DNA of 64,000 nt from Undaria pinnatifida. Lineage: Eukaryota > Sar > Phaeophyceae > Laminariales > Alariaceae. The stretch lies in assembly GCA_012845835.1 (NCBI GenBank), contig JABAKD010000028.1:8063632-8127631 (forward strand). Direction: 5' to 3'. The number at the start of each line of letters is the position of its first letter. Position 1 is the stretch's first letter. The notes beneath the pieces were generated by a model, which had not been told where the DNA came from, ran no database searches, and saw nothing but the letters and a program-made list of their open reading frames with translations. Positions 55,901-61,439 of this stretch are shown piece after piece. Both the position numbers and the translations under genes were made by a program.

Positions 55901-56895
55901 GCGTTATTAGTGCGTTACGGGAGGCGGGGGTCTCTCGCACTCCTGTGGTGCTGACGAGCGCCGCTTCGAAGCTAGGGAGAGACGGGATGTGGAGGTACGC
56001 GCTATTTTGTGTTATTTAGAATAAATAAAAATACACTTTCAGTTGTGCGACCGACCAATAATGATTTTTTTTTATCAAGACTCAGCTTTGCAAGCTGCGT
56101 GTGATACTTTGATTGCGCGTGTTACGGGGTGAGCATACCCTCGTGAAGGATACAGGTCTTTGTGTTTTTGTGTTATTTCTGATAAACCGTGTGTCACCCC
56201 CCCCCCCCCCCCCCCGTGTGTCCGGACGGTGTTATCAAGATGCCCCCCCGTGTGTAGCCTGATAAACTACCCCCGGGTGATAATTGTTTCGGGTGTTACT
56301 TTTTGCACCAAGGGCGATTTCCTTCAGTGGGGTAGATGATTTGTAACCAACCCCGGTGATAACGTGCATGTATCGTTTTTTTGTATACCGAAGCTATGGG
56401 TTTGCTCATCGGGTCGCACTTCCGGGTTTCCTCCAAATCTGTGTTTCTGGGTGAGGTATTTGATATAGTTTATCAAGCCACTACCACCCTCAGGAGAGAA
56501 AAAAGAGCCAGTGCACCACCTCCACCGTGTTACCATAGTATTAATAGTAGCATATGTCACAGGAGGTTTTGTCCGTACGTCCCAAATGTTTTTTTCTGTT
56601 CGTTTCTTTATCTCATTCCCTCGCCTCGCCTCTTCTTCGTCGCAGGTACCTTCGCCTGGCCGCCCTGGACAAAGTAATGCGAGAACAAGAAAACGCCAAC
56701 AAAAAGGAGGGCATGGAACTGGGGGGCGGGGAGGGGGCAGCCGGTGGTGGTGACGGTGGGGGGGAGGGTGGAGCAGACGAACGGACTAAATCTGACCGGG
56801 GTCGCGAGTGGCGAAAAGTGGGGGCCAGGAAGGAGAGCTCGGAAGAGCGACAGCCTGCTGGCGTTCCAGTTATCGTAGAGGGCGGTGGGAGATAG
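31416..56895 (+). CDS. PPR-EngB GTPase fusion gene, 12 exons (whole-gene span)
   Basis: Predicted 664-residue protein assembled from exons 31416-31865, 38646-38822, 39453-39577, 40717-40867, 41328-41438, 43294-43371, 43756-43851, 47024-47137, 47893-48012, 52073-52236, 55836-55994 and 56646-56895. Every junction keeps phase and the total is 1995 nt with one terminal stop. Residues 1-150 are a basic Ser-rich targeting region; 151-309 are mostly helical with no clear family; 310-344 and 345-379 are two 35-residue PPR units; about 393-600 is an EngB/YihA GTPase; 601-664 is an acidic Gly/Lys tail. GTPase motifs are G1 GRSNVGKS (417-424), G2 Thr446 in KRPGKTQ, G3 DMPG (466-469), G4 TKAD (535-538) and G5 SAAS (570-573). 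EngB proteins assist large ribosomal subunit assembly; PPR repeats bind RNA. Plastid location is inferred from the N-terminus. The first intron is 6.8 kb, so an extra phase-0 exon there cannot be excluded. Confidence 0.82.
32120..32365 (+). repeat. Family E dispersed repeat, copy 1
   Basis: GCGCAAGGAAGAATGCAACT, GTAAAGGGGGCAGAAAGAAG and CAGTACGGGTGTAATTTGCG, about 245 bp, direct repeat of 35575-35835. Inside intron 1 of the PPR-EngB gene. Confidence 0.82.
32612..32745 (-). repeat. Family C dispersed repeat, inverted
   Basis: Reverse complement of the family C core (ATCGGAGTATCACACACAGC, CTCACAGCTGGAGTGTATTT). A second partial copy of its end lies at 32394-32445. Confidence 0.8.
32970..33200 (+). 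mobile_element. tRNA-like unit interrupted by SINE-1
   Basis: GTGACTTTGTGGCGTAGTAG has an A-box-like word, and TGGGTTCGAATCCGGG after the insertion is a B-box. Between them SINE-1 (about 32998-33141) is inserted and flanked by the 9-bp copy AGTTAGACT. Without it the unit would be about 74 nt. The arms pair poorly, so it is a tRNA pseudogene or the head of a tRNA-derived SINE, not a working tRNA. Confidence 0.65.
32998..33141 (+). mobile_element. SINE-1 copy with target-site duplication and A tail
   Basis: TCCCAACTAGCGTTGGGCTG start, AAAGCTTTATTTTTCCCCAT, CCGCCGGAGGATG and an A-run. AGTTAGACT directly precedes it and follows the tail. This is the best-bounded copy of the family. Confidence 0.78.
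33248..33332 (+). repeat. Second tRNA-like unit
   Basis: GTGACTTTGTGGTCTAGTGG (A-box) and GTGGGTTCAATTCAAATCCC (B-box region with a 5-bp TTCAA duplication), about 110 bp after the first unit and with the same head. The anticodon stem does not pair. tRNA-derived repeat or pseudogene. Confidence 0.6.
33333..34300. other. Intron 1 sequence with a (AGC)n run
   Basis: An AGC microsatellite of about 13 units lies at 33806-33846. No exon was found. Confidence 0.45.
34305..34475 (+). repeat. Family F dispersed repeat, copy 1
   Basis: TATACCCATAAAAAAAGAAA, GCGCTGTTTCAGGCATCGGA and CTCAGGAAATCGATGTTTG; direct repeat of 36535-36705. Confidence 0.75.
35575..35835 (+). repeat. Family E dispersed repeat, copy 2
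   Basis: Direct repeat of 32120-32365, followed like it by a TACCTGGTAC-containing stretch and by GCACAGC-type low-complexity sequence, so the shared block is longer than the core. Confidence 0.82.
36021..36087. repeat. 67-nt near-perfect hairpin
   Basis: TCATTGCCTAGTACCGATAC continues to a 1-nt centre and is mirrored on the right by GTATCGGTACTAGGCAATGA; the 33-bp arms have one mismatch. Very stable fold on either strand. No neighbouring element recognised. Confidence 0.85.
36100..36295. repeat. GCACGGCA-type low-complexity tract
   Basis: GCAGCACGGC, GGCACAGC and AGGGCACGGC words repeated irregularly. Confidence 0.7.
36535..36705 (+). repeat. Family F dispersed repeat, copy 2
   Basis: Partner of 34305-34475. 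Confidence 0.75.
36796..37740. repeat. Tandem duplication of about 0.5 kb plus a third partial copy
   Basis: The block beginning AATAGGGGAAAA near 36796 and containing GCGTTGACCTGCGCAACGCA and CTACCATGTAGGTTT recurs from about 37319. A third part, with CAGCGGGCGCGCGGTGTGGT, is at about 37640-37730. Confidence 0.75.
38475..38600 (-). repeat. Family C dispersed repeat, inverted
   Basis: CGATCGGAGTATCACATACA, GCTTGCAAGTATAAGTTTCG and CTCATAGCTGTAGTATATTT, ending about 45 bp before exon 2 of the PPR-EngB gene. Confidence 0.78.
38646..38822 (+). CDS. Exon 2: helical region, start of the mature protein
   Basis: 59 codons, phase 0 at both ends, between acceptor attcatag and donor gtaact. The frame is closed by a stop just upstream of the acceptor and contains no ATG, so it must be spliced to an upstream exon. 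An Ala-rich linker leads into a segment predicted to be helical ([20 protein letters not shown]), which resembles helical repeat proteins but is too short to name with certainty. Confidence 0.7.
39453..39577 (+). CDS. Exon 3: helical region
   Basis: 125 nt starting in phase 0 and ending with two bases of a Gly codon before the donor gtgagc. The acceptor AG at 39451-39452 is the first AG after a long C-rich tract (about 39310-39375), which is why it was chosen. The frame stays open upstream to about 39303, so an earlier start is possible. The product is charged and helix-forming ([28 protein letters not shown]). Confidence 0.6.
40490..40685 (+). mobile_element. LINE 3' end fragment, family L1c
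   Basis: GACGGCGAAACAGGACGGGG through GTGTCTCTATTAGGAGTAGG, GGTGCTCCGTCTCGAAAGGG and GCAAGCAACAAATGAGTACG to a C-run. It closely matches the 3' end of 49690-51470. The C-run lies about 32 bp before the exon 4 acceptor. Confidence 0.88.
40717..40867 (+). CDS. Exon 4: helical region
   Basis: 151 nt. The first base completes the Gly codon left open by exon 3, and the exon ends in phase 0 before gtgagc. It encodes an acidic helical stretch ([18 protein letters not shown]). The acceptor lies about 32 bp after a C-run (from about 40673) that ends a LINE 3' fragment, and a (TTG)n microsatellite begins 11 bp beyond the donor, so both flanks are made of repeats. Confidence 0.72.
40879..41060. repeat. 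(TTG)n microsatellite in intron 4
   Basis: About 180 bp of TTG triplets with a few TGTG and TCG interruptions, 11 bp from the exon 4 donor. Confidence 0.95.
41328..41438 (+). CDS. Exon 5: first PPR unit
   Basis: 37 codons, phase 0 at both ends, donor gtaagc. From Val at residue 310 the product follows the PPR pattern: [20 protein letters not shown] corresponds to helix A, turn and the start of helix B. The acceptor is a tandem site (aagcag), so splicing could add or omit one Gln. The (CCTTG)n array starts about 28 bp after the donor. Confidence 0.85.
41466..41836. repeat. (CCTTG)n microsatellite in intron 5
   Basis: About 74 pentamers, nearly perfect for 290 bp and then with CTCGC variants. 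All six frames are open across it because the unit has no stop; none is a gene. Confidence 0.97.
41976..42244. mobile_element. Family A inverted-repeat element in intron 5
   Basis: GACGCGCGCTATACGATCGA at the left, TACCTCTATCGCAGCATGC at the right, interior CATGGCCTAGGCTACACGAC and GTCATTCAGAAAA. About 269 bp. Confidence 0.75.
42757..43035 (-). mobile_element. SINE-2 copy, tRNA-related
   Basis: Reverse complement of 63133-63425 over about 280 bp (CAGCTTCTGGACAAGCCGTG, TGCTTGTCGATATGTCATCG, TTTATACGAGTATGCACAC). On the element strand AAACTCACGAAA reads as the complement of a B-box-like GTTTGAGCCCCCC. In intron 5. Confidence 0.7.
43095..43247. mobile_element. Family B element, right part only
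   Basis: GTTGGTCGGATTGCTCGAGC, GAATGCCTCCGAAGT, CTCAGAAAATTGTTAGAATC, TTCTGCTGCACCC, and the end GGGATGACCC. The left terminus is absent. Confidence 0.6.
43294..43371 (+). CDS. Exon 6: end of PPR unit 1 and first half of PPR unit 2
   Basis: 26 codons, phase 0 at both ends, between cgcttgcag and gtcaga. Joined to exon 5 it completes a 35-residue unit exactly and begins the next with [17 protein letters not shown]. The exact 35-residue spacing across three exons is the best evidence that exons 5, 6 and 7 are consecutive. Confidence 0.85.
43756..43851 (+). CDS. Exon 7: end of PPR unit 2 and first strand of the GTPase
   Basis: 32 codons, phase 0 at both ends, acceptor gtgccag and strong donor gtgagt. 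The first half ([15 protein letters not shown]) closes PPR unit 2 and TYEWLANAA starts a partial third unit. The last residues, VDFVT, read into GAVSMATLP of exon 8. This matches the N-terminal strand of EngB proteins, where an F-V segment precedes the [13 protein letters not shown] block. This exon ties the PPR region to the GTPase. Confidence 0.85.
44199..44497. mobile_element. Family B inverted-repeat element in intron 7
   Basis: GAGTCATCCCTGTATAGTGC at the left, TGTGGGATCAATC at the right, with the family interior. About 300 bp. Confidence 0.72.
44498..45230. other. Intron 7 sequence, nothing recognised
   Basis: A short (AT)n run at about 44870; no exon or repeat family. Confidence 0.4.
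45235..45527. repeat. 19-bp minisatellite
   Basis: About fifteen copies of GAGTAACGCCGAGCGAAGC, almost identical. As 19 is not a multiple of 3 every frame on the minus strand cycles through the same 19-residue peptide, which explains long frames without a gene. In intron 7. Confidence 0.96.
45528..47023. other. Intron 7 sequence, nothing recognised
   Basis: Purine-rich on the plus strand at 45840-46400 with no stable family match; no exon. Confidence 0.4.
47024..47137 (+). CDS. Exon 8: GTPase P-loop
   Basis: 38 codons, phase 0 at both ends, acceptor cgatcag and donor gtgcgg. It encodes [19 protein letters not shown], the G1/Walker A block typical of EngB/YihA. In bacterial EngB the residues after G1 (NRK or similar) lead straight into the switch I region, which here starts exon 9. 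Confidence 0.93.
47893..48012 (+). CDS. Exon 9: GTPase switch I and G3; GC donor
   Basis: 40 codons, phase 0 at both ends. [14 protein letters not shown] is the EngB switch I segment carrying the G2 Thr, and [12 protein letters not shown] holds G3 (DxPG). The exon is taken to end at AAG before GCGAGG, a GC donor: this joins GYAK directly to VPEKQRKEW of exon 10, which aligns with the bacterial EngB sequence GYAEVPEEMKRKW without gap. No nearby GT gives the right phase. Confidence 0.85.
48108..48705. mobile_element. Possible composite family A remnant in intron 9
   Basis: CGACGGTAGAGGTGTGCCG at the left and CCGTCTATCGTAGCGCGTG at the right with CATCACTCAGAAAATGC near the end. Too long for one element and poorly matched inside. 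Confidence 0.4.
48985..49349. mobile_element. Family A inverted-repeat element in intron 9
   Basis: GGACACGTGTTACGGTAAAG at the left, TTGTATCGTAGCACGCGTCC at the right; interior CTCGTCATTCAGAAAAAAATG. About 365 bp. Confidence 0.75.
49690..51470 (+). mobile_element. LINE, 5'-truncated, family L1c reference copy
   Basis: Non-LTR retrotransposon. 49760-50128 encodes the reverse transcriptase palm: [30 protein letters not shown] and the catalytic box [12 protein letters not shown]. 50288-51472 encodes the thumb and C-terminal region: [33 protein letters not shown], a zinc-knuckle-like [20 protein letters not shown], and [20 protein letters not shown]. The 3' end runs through CTCTATTAGGAGTAGGAACG into C-runs. 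The frame is broken: a stop after MMKI near 49866 and frame changes near 50115 and 50285; no endonuclease is present. Plus strand inside intron 9. Confidence 0.9.
51775..51985 (+). mobile_element. LINE 3' end fragment, family L1c
   Basis: GGAGATAGATGGTGGCCACG, GGAGGTGTCTCTATTATGAG and TCTCGAAAGGGATGCGTG, ending in a C-run at about 51981. Confidence 0.85.
51995..52055 (+). repeat. Short tail-like repeat ending in poly(C)
   Basis: GGTCTACGGTCATACGACTA, CCATGCACAAATTGAGTC and then about 15 C, matching 55700-55757. It lies just upstream of exon 10. Confidence 0.72.
52073..52236 (+). CDS. Exon 10: GTPase core between G3 and G4
   Basis: 164 nt, phase 0 at the start and two bases over at the end, donor gtcagc. 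It encodes [30 protein letters not shown] and [11 protein letters not shown], matching the EngB block with Y-L-R, the hydrophobic strand, the D-RH signature and the following helix. The acceptor (ccctag) lies about 18 bp after a run of 14 to 15 C that forms the end of a LINE-related tail. Confidence 0.92.
52250..52540. mobile_element. Family A element, left end plus degraded interior
   Basis: ACGCGTGCAGCAATAGAGGT directly after exon 10, then CGGGGCTCCTGAACCCTAAA; no clear right terminus. Confidence 0.45.
52690..52790 (-). repeat. Family C dispersed repeat, partial
   Basis: GACGTATCACGCAGCTTGCA and ACTTGAGTTTCGACC, diverged. Confidence 0.6.
52868..53105. mobile_element. Diverged family A element
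   Basis: ACATGCTACGACCTGTAGAC, TAGAGGTGTACC and CGACGATTTTGGGTCAAG; the right terminus is not recognisable. Confidence 0.45.
53106..53614. other. Intron 10 sequence, nothing recognised
   Basis: No exon or repeat assigned. Confidence 0.4.
53615..53872 (+). CDS. Unassigned open frame inside intron 10
   Basis: 85 codons ending in a stop at 53872. The middle ([20 protein letters not shown]) is protein-like, but no family is recognised and no splice sites were chosen. It lies in the intron between exons 10 and 11 of the fusion gene, beside the 127-bp tandem array, so a decayed transposon gene is as likely as a host exon. Confidence 0.2.
   Translation: MLVGSCSCPLVKCSRSVGDRFLSRFVYPKFQSLQHFKVEVWTSAENQRETDLKRLTAHVGEALLALVFANPKPRTSRSSKRSVLT
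53990..54765. repeat. 127-bp tandem array
   Basis: The word ACCGCCTTGT (or ACCGCC/ACCTCC variants) occurs at 54341, 54468, 54595 and 54722, a period of exactly 127. Units contain GGGTTATGAGGGCAATATCC and GTGCCAAGCGATTTTGACCG. Earlier units (54055-54340) are more variable. Related to 23300-23650. Confidence 0.9.
54792..55631 (+). repeat. 425-bp tandem duplication with LINE-like tail and poly(C)
   Basis: AATAGGGTATTGATGGTACG starts each unit (54792 and 55217). Each unit holds two C-runs and the L1c-like 3' words GGTCTCTATTAGGAGTGGGA and GGTGCTCCGTCTCGAAATGA. The two units are nearly identical apart from C-run length. Confidence 0.92.
55700..55757 (+). repeat. Tail-like repeat ending in poly(C)
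   Basis: GGTCTACGGTCATACGACTA, GCCGTGCATGACATGAGTAC and then about 17 C; matches 51995-52055. Exon 11 starts 78 bp after the C-run. Confidence 0.75.
55836..55994 (+). CDS. Exon 11: GTPase G4 and G5
   Basis: 159 nt. The first base completes Arg529, and two bases are left before donor gtacgc. VVVLTKADK is G4 (TKAD, guanine specificity) and VVLTSAASK is G5. Between them lies the usual EngB helix ([16 protein letters not shown]). A C-run that ends a LINE-like tail lies about 78 bp upstream of the acceptor tgaag. Confidence 0.92.
56010..56155 (+). repeat. Family C dispersed repeat
   Basis: AAATACACTTTCAGTTGTGC, CAGCTTTGCAAGCTGCGTGT and CTCGTGAAGGATACAGG, starting 15 bp after the exon 11 donor. 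Confidence 0.72.
56646..56895 (+). CDS. Exon 12: end of GTPase, acidic Gly-rich tail and stop
   Basis: 250 nt. The first base completes Arg582; the acceptor is cgtcgcag after a pyrimidine-rich stretch; the stop TAG is at 56893-56895. The start ([11 protein letters not shown]) fits the last EngB helix. The final 60 or so residues are low complexity: a Gly/Glu segment followed by a charged Lys/Arg/Glu segment, absent from bacterial EngB. No polyadenylation signal was judged convincing. Confidence 0.88.
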
Positions 56896-56987
56896 TCGGG
56901 GTAGGGGGGGCAGGACCGCGTCGCTGACGACGTGAAAAAGTGGGAAAACAAGAAATAAGAGAAAAGGAGGACGAGAGAGATACGTAA

Positions 56988-57330
56988 GGAGTTGGAACAA
57001 ACCGGGATTTTGAAACAGGCGAAGTGCGACGAGGACGGCTGGTGGTTATTTGCTTGGTCGCATGGACGACGCCAAGCGCCCAACCGAAACATACTAGACG
57101 TTTGTTGTCGTTATTGCTGGTACTCACCTTCATTTTCCAGCTTAACTCGCATGGTTAGGGAGTTGGAACAGACCCAGATTTTGAAACAGGCGAGGTGCAG
57201 CGAGGCCGGCTGGTGGCTATTTGCTTGATCGCATGGACGATGCTACGCGCCCAACCGGAACATACTCGACATTTGGTGTCGTTATTGCTGGTATTCACTT
57301 TCATTTTCCAGCTTAACCCGCATGGTTTCT
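56988..57330 (+). repeat. 171-bp tandem duplication next to the gene end
   Basis: GGAGTTGGAACA at 56988 and 57159. Both units encode a similar peptide (ELEQTGILKQAKCDEDGWWL and ELEQTQILKQARCSEAGWWL) in one frame and end CATTTTCCAGCTTAAC. It begins about 90 bp after the stop of the fusion gene. Confidence 0.85.
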
Positions 57331-58904
57331 TACTCTCAGCGAAGGTTCGGACAAGCCGTAGTTATCCCCCCCCCGTGCACGCCATGGTTGTTTTCGCGCA
57401 ACTATAGATTCAACGAATACCCGAAATTACTTCAGCGGGGTGATACTATATCAGTTAGGCTACCCCACCCCCGCTAGCTCTCTACTCCCAAGCGTGAAAC
57501 AGCGAACGTTCCGTATAGGAATCGAAGGGCTACATCCCCGCTGAGGAAACACCATATATATCGTGACTTGTTGACTTGTGATCGAAGGGCTACTCCCCCC
57601 GTAAAACGCTATACTGGCTTCTTACATAGGGGTCGAAGCACTTCGGTCACGGTGAAGAAAAGCCATGTGATGTCACACAATGGCTTGTTTCACGCTGGTG
57701 TGTTGTTCATGTCACACTAGTTCATTGCCGTATAGCTAGCTCGTGGAATGATGGCGTCTTTCTCAGCTATTGCTTGTTCACTGCGTAGGGTCAAGACAAA
57801 AAAAAAGTTCGCCCTTTCGGCTTGCTCTCGGCCTTTGAGATTATCACACGCAAAAATCTACCCCCCTGTATATACATCCCAACATTCCATGTGAATGCAG
57901 GAGGGCCTCGGCCCTCGGCAATTTGACAACCTCCGCCCTACGGGAGCAGCACTACTCCAGACTTCCTAAAACTATAAAATTGCCAATACTGCCCCCTTTT
58001 CGACCAAGTAATAGCGACCTAAACGACGACAGGTAACAGGTGCCGTCGTGTTGTTAATCTTCAAGGAAGACCGTGCAAACCGCACAGGCATCACCACGCT
58101 ACGCGCGTGTCGTATGTCTCGTTGACGCTGCACTTCGGACTTCGTCACATTTTCCTCTTATGTCCCAGAGGAGTTAAGGATCAAGCCTACCTTACATGAT
58201 CGTCACTTTTCCCTCTCATGTCCCAGACGAGTTAAGGATCAAGCTAACCGTACATTGTAAAGGAGTCACCTCTATTTTTCCTAACGAGGTTGGGCAACCC
58301 CGGCGTGTGGGTCGGCACCTCCGTTACAAGGAGTATGTGCCATGATATTGTAGTTTGCTCCAAGAACAAACGAAGCTACGAAATAGAGGGAGGTGCACAT
58401 CGCGAAACCTACAAGTATAGAGGGAGCCACTTGCGCTAGTGGCTATGAGGCGCTGAAACACCTGGCCCTTAAGGTGCCCCCCCCTACCGAAGCCCGAGTC
58501 TGAGAAGCTCCTCGGAAAAACCTGGTGCAGTTTCTTGCTCTTCATGCTCTATGATACCAGGTATCTAATACTTCCAAGTAGTATAATATCGGCACATCAC
58601 TTGTGGGCAAGACCGCTCCGAAACTCGTAGATACGAGTGCCGGTAGCCACTACCTCCCACCTCCCACCCTCTGTCTATACGATCCCTGCCCCCCGAACAA
58701 GGCGCGTATTCTGTGACCCCTCCCTAGGAGAAACCATCAGGTGTTACAATACAAAGTACCACTGCAACAACTATCAGGTGTTACAAAACGATTTACCAGT
58801 GCAGTCCGTCGTGAGCGATGTCGCGCCTTAGGGTAGGCGTTTTGACTTACAAGCCGCCGTGCCGTATTCTCGTCCGCATTCCACCATCGACCTGCGCGCG
58901 AGCA
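57331..58904. other. No gene recognised; two short duplications
   Basis: ATCGAAGGGCTAC recurs at about 57530 and 57582. TCATGTCCCAGA(G/C)GAGTTAAGGATCAAGC recurs with a period of about 62 near 58157-58245. Confidence 0.5.
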
Positions 58905-59000
58905 AAGTGGTGGCGGGCAGGCAGGCAGTCGGGCAGGCAAGCAGGCGGTCAGGCAGACATGCAGACGGACAGACAGACATACAGACAGGACGACGGCGGA
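58905..59000. repeat. CAGG/CAGA tetranucleotide repeat
   Basis: GGCAGGCAGGCAGTCGGGCA followed by CAGACAGACATACAGACAGG words. Confidence 0.88.
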
Positions 59001-59400
59001 AACAATCCATAATCAAAAAGTGAGCGAGAAGACGCAAACTCTCAGTCAGCAGGGAAAAGGCAGCGCCCGCGTCTCCGGTCCCCGACCGGAAGCTAACGTC
59101 GTTCCCTCCGCGTTAATCCATGCAACGTAAACAGGGTAGCGGGTTACAAACCCCAGGTAGAGGACACGGACAAGACACCTAGTCAGAAACATAAATTACT
59201 GACCCAGACTGGGTTTCTTACTTGGAGAGGGTTCGTTCTACACTAACTTCAGTATAACGGCTTGACGGGTTTCTTACATCCCTGTCTCTATTAGCCTGCC
59301 TTCTCCTTACTAGCCTAGATATTATTAGGTGTCCTGCTCTGCACAGCGACCCAAAGAGCGACGAGTGGCAGCATCCACCTTCTAGAAAAAAAGCGAAAGT

Positions 59401-59713
59401 GAGTCATCCCTCTATAGTGCGGTCGGGGATGCCTGCTCTCGGGCAAAAATCTGTGACCGATGTGACCGCTTGAACCCCTCAAGGGTGGAGCTATAACTAT
59501 CGGTTTTTATTAGTACCATAATTTTACCAAGTATCATATTCTATTTTAGAACCTACCAGGTACCTTTTAATAGCGCACAGATAACCATGTTGGTCGGGTG
59601 GCGCGAATGAATGTCTTCGAAGTCATGCTTCGGGCGAGATGTTGAGCTCATATATGTTCGGAGCTCAGAAACTCCTTAGAAACTTCTGCTGCACCCCTAG
59701 CGCGGGATGACTC
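59401..59713. mobile_element. Family B inverted-repeat element, reference copy
   Basis: GAGTCATCCC at the left and GGGATGACTC at the right form a perfect 10-bp terminal inverted repeat 313 bp apart. The interior has GTGCGGTCGGGG, TGTTGGTCGGGTGGCGCGAA and TTCGGGCGAGATGTTGAGCT. Non-coding. Confidence 0.85.
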
Positions 59714-60995
59714 AAGGTCAGTATTCAGCTTCTATTATTAGTAGGAGGGAGCAGCAGTGCAAATACCATCATGGTGCGTTACGAAAAGGGTGGCACTTTT
59801 TTTCGCAACATTTTTTCCTGAATGACGGAGCTCCTTAACCCCCTTGGGGACTTCAAAGAAAAAAAAAAAAAAAAAAATCCCCGTGACAGCATGGACCACA
59901 CGAAGCAAACCCGGGCTGCTGGCGTAAAACATGTGTTCGACCTGCAACGCAGGAAGCTGCGAGACGAAGCGCGAGGCATGACGATGCCCGGATTGCCTCA
60001 AGCTTTTCCTAGACGCTGGATTGGATCGCGCCCGTCGCTTTTTGGTCTGTAATATTATAAATCAAGTCCCAAAAAGGCAATTAGCCCTATATCGTCGGAG
60101 CGTCGTTGTTGTTAGCGATAGCATTCGTTGTGTATCTAGTGTAGGCCGAGGGATTGCTCCTCGGGCTGCACCTTAATTTTTCCCAAAATCATTTTTTTTT
60201 TTCAAGGTACCCCTCAAGTGAGAGGCCTCATGAAAATTAGGTGCATTCGCCACCGCGGCATGCGCTACATCTCCGTATGTTGCACATGGGACATCGGACA
60301 TATCGATTGGACGTGTAATCGTCACTTTTTGTTTTTCGGATTTTTTCGCGCTGAAACCCTAAAGGGCCGCTCCACGAAGGGCCGAAGACGATCGGCAGAC
60401 CTCTACTTACACATCGTACCCATGTGAGTTGTGACAGTTTTTTCTACTGTCTGCCATACCCCGTGGCGTTGTTTATACAATGTGGTTCTCCTAAAGGTTT
60501 CGGTTGGCTTGCAATCCCGGGGGGGTCACAAGTTGAGAGGGGGGAAAACAGGCGTCCCCACCCCCATGATCAGCTTTAAACAAGGTGTGACATGAAAAAA
60601 ACTCTTGAAAACAAACCAACAAAACAACAATGATAAAAAAGCTACCGCGCAAGTAACTGACCAAATAACCGACCAGCCACCGAGCGCATAGTTTAGTCCA
60701 AAAGGGTCTCCTTTGGGATATGGTTGGCTTGAAATCCCGGGGGCTTCGCAAGTAGAAAACGCGCGGGAGGGAAACAAAATAAAACCAAACTGGGAGAAGG
60801 CACGGCGCAAGCAACCCGGCAAGAAACAGCAACCAGCCCGAACGAGTTTATAGCTCATGATGTGATATAATACCAGGTAGTCTATAAAGGACAACATCAG
60901 TAGTACTAGTCTGGTGGTTTAGTGGTCGAACCGCTCAAATATATCAGAGACGCTGATAGTAAAGAATCAAGAGCCACTCTATCATACATGTATAA
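59714..60995. other. No gene recognised
   Basis: Starts with family A-like words (GTGCGTTACG near 59773, CTGAATGACGGAGCTCC at 59818). GGTTGGCTTG(C/A)AATCCCGGGGG occurs at about 60503 and 60722, related to 39735. No exon. Confidence 0.45.
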
Positions 60996-61160
60996 TATAA
61001 AAAATGAAAATACACTCCAGCTGTGAGATCGAAGATTTCGTCGAAACTCATCTTTGCAAGCTGTGTGTGATACTCCGATCGCGCGTATTGCGAGTTGTGT
61101 GTCCTCATTAAGGATATAGGTCGGCGACTCCCCTTACAACTACAGTGTAGCTATCAGGGT
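60996..61160 (+). repeat. Family C dispersed repeat
   Basis: Best match to 16376-16545: ATACACTCCAGCTGTGAGAT, ACTCATCTTTGCAAGCTGTG and GGATATAGGTCGGCGACTCC. Confidence 0.82.
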
Positions 61161-61439
61161 CAACAGGGGGATGTATAAATATGAAATGTTTTTTTTTTTT
61201 TTAGGGGACAATAATTTGGTCAGGATTTTTTTTTTTTTTTTCGTCTCGGCCTCAGTATGGGGTTCTCGGAACTGGAATTTCTCGGTCAAATCGCTTCGTT
61301 CGAGCGCCGTCTTCGGGGGGGGGCTCCAACGCCCCTCGCCCTGCCTTATCCGTTCTGCACCTCGACGTGAACGCGGGTAGACGCCGAGCGAGACAAGCGA
61401 GAAGTTGCAAAAATGTTGTGATTTGAGGAGGTAATCTCG

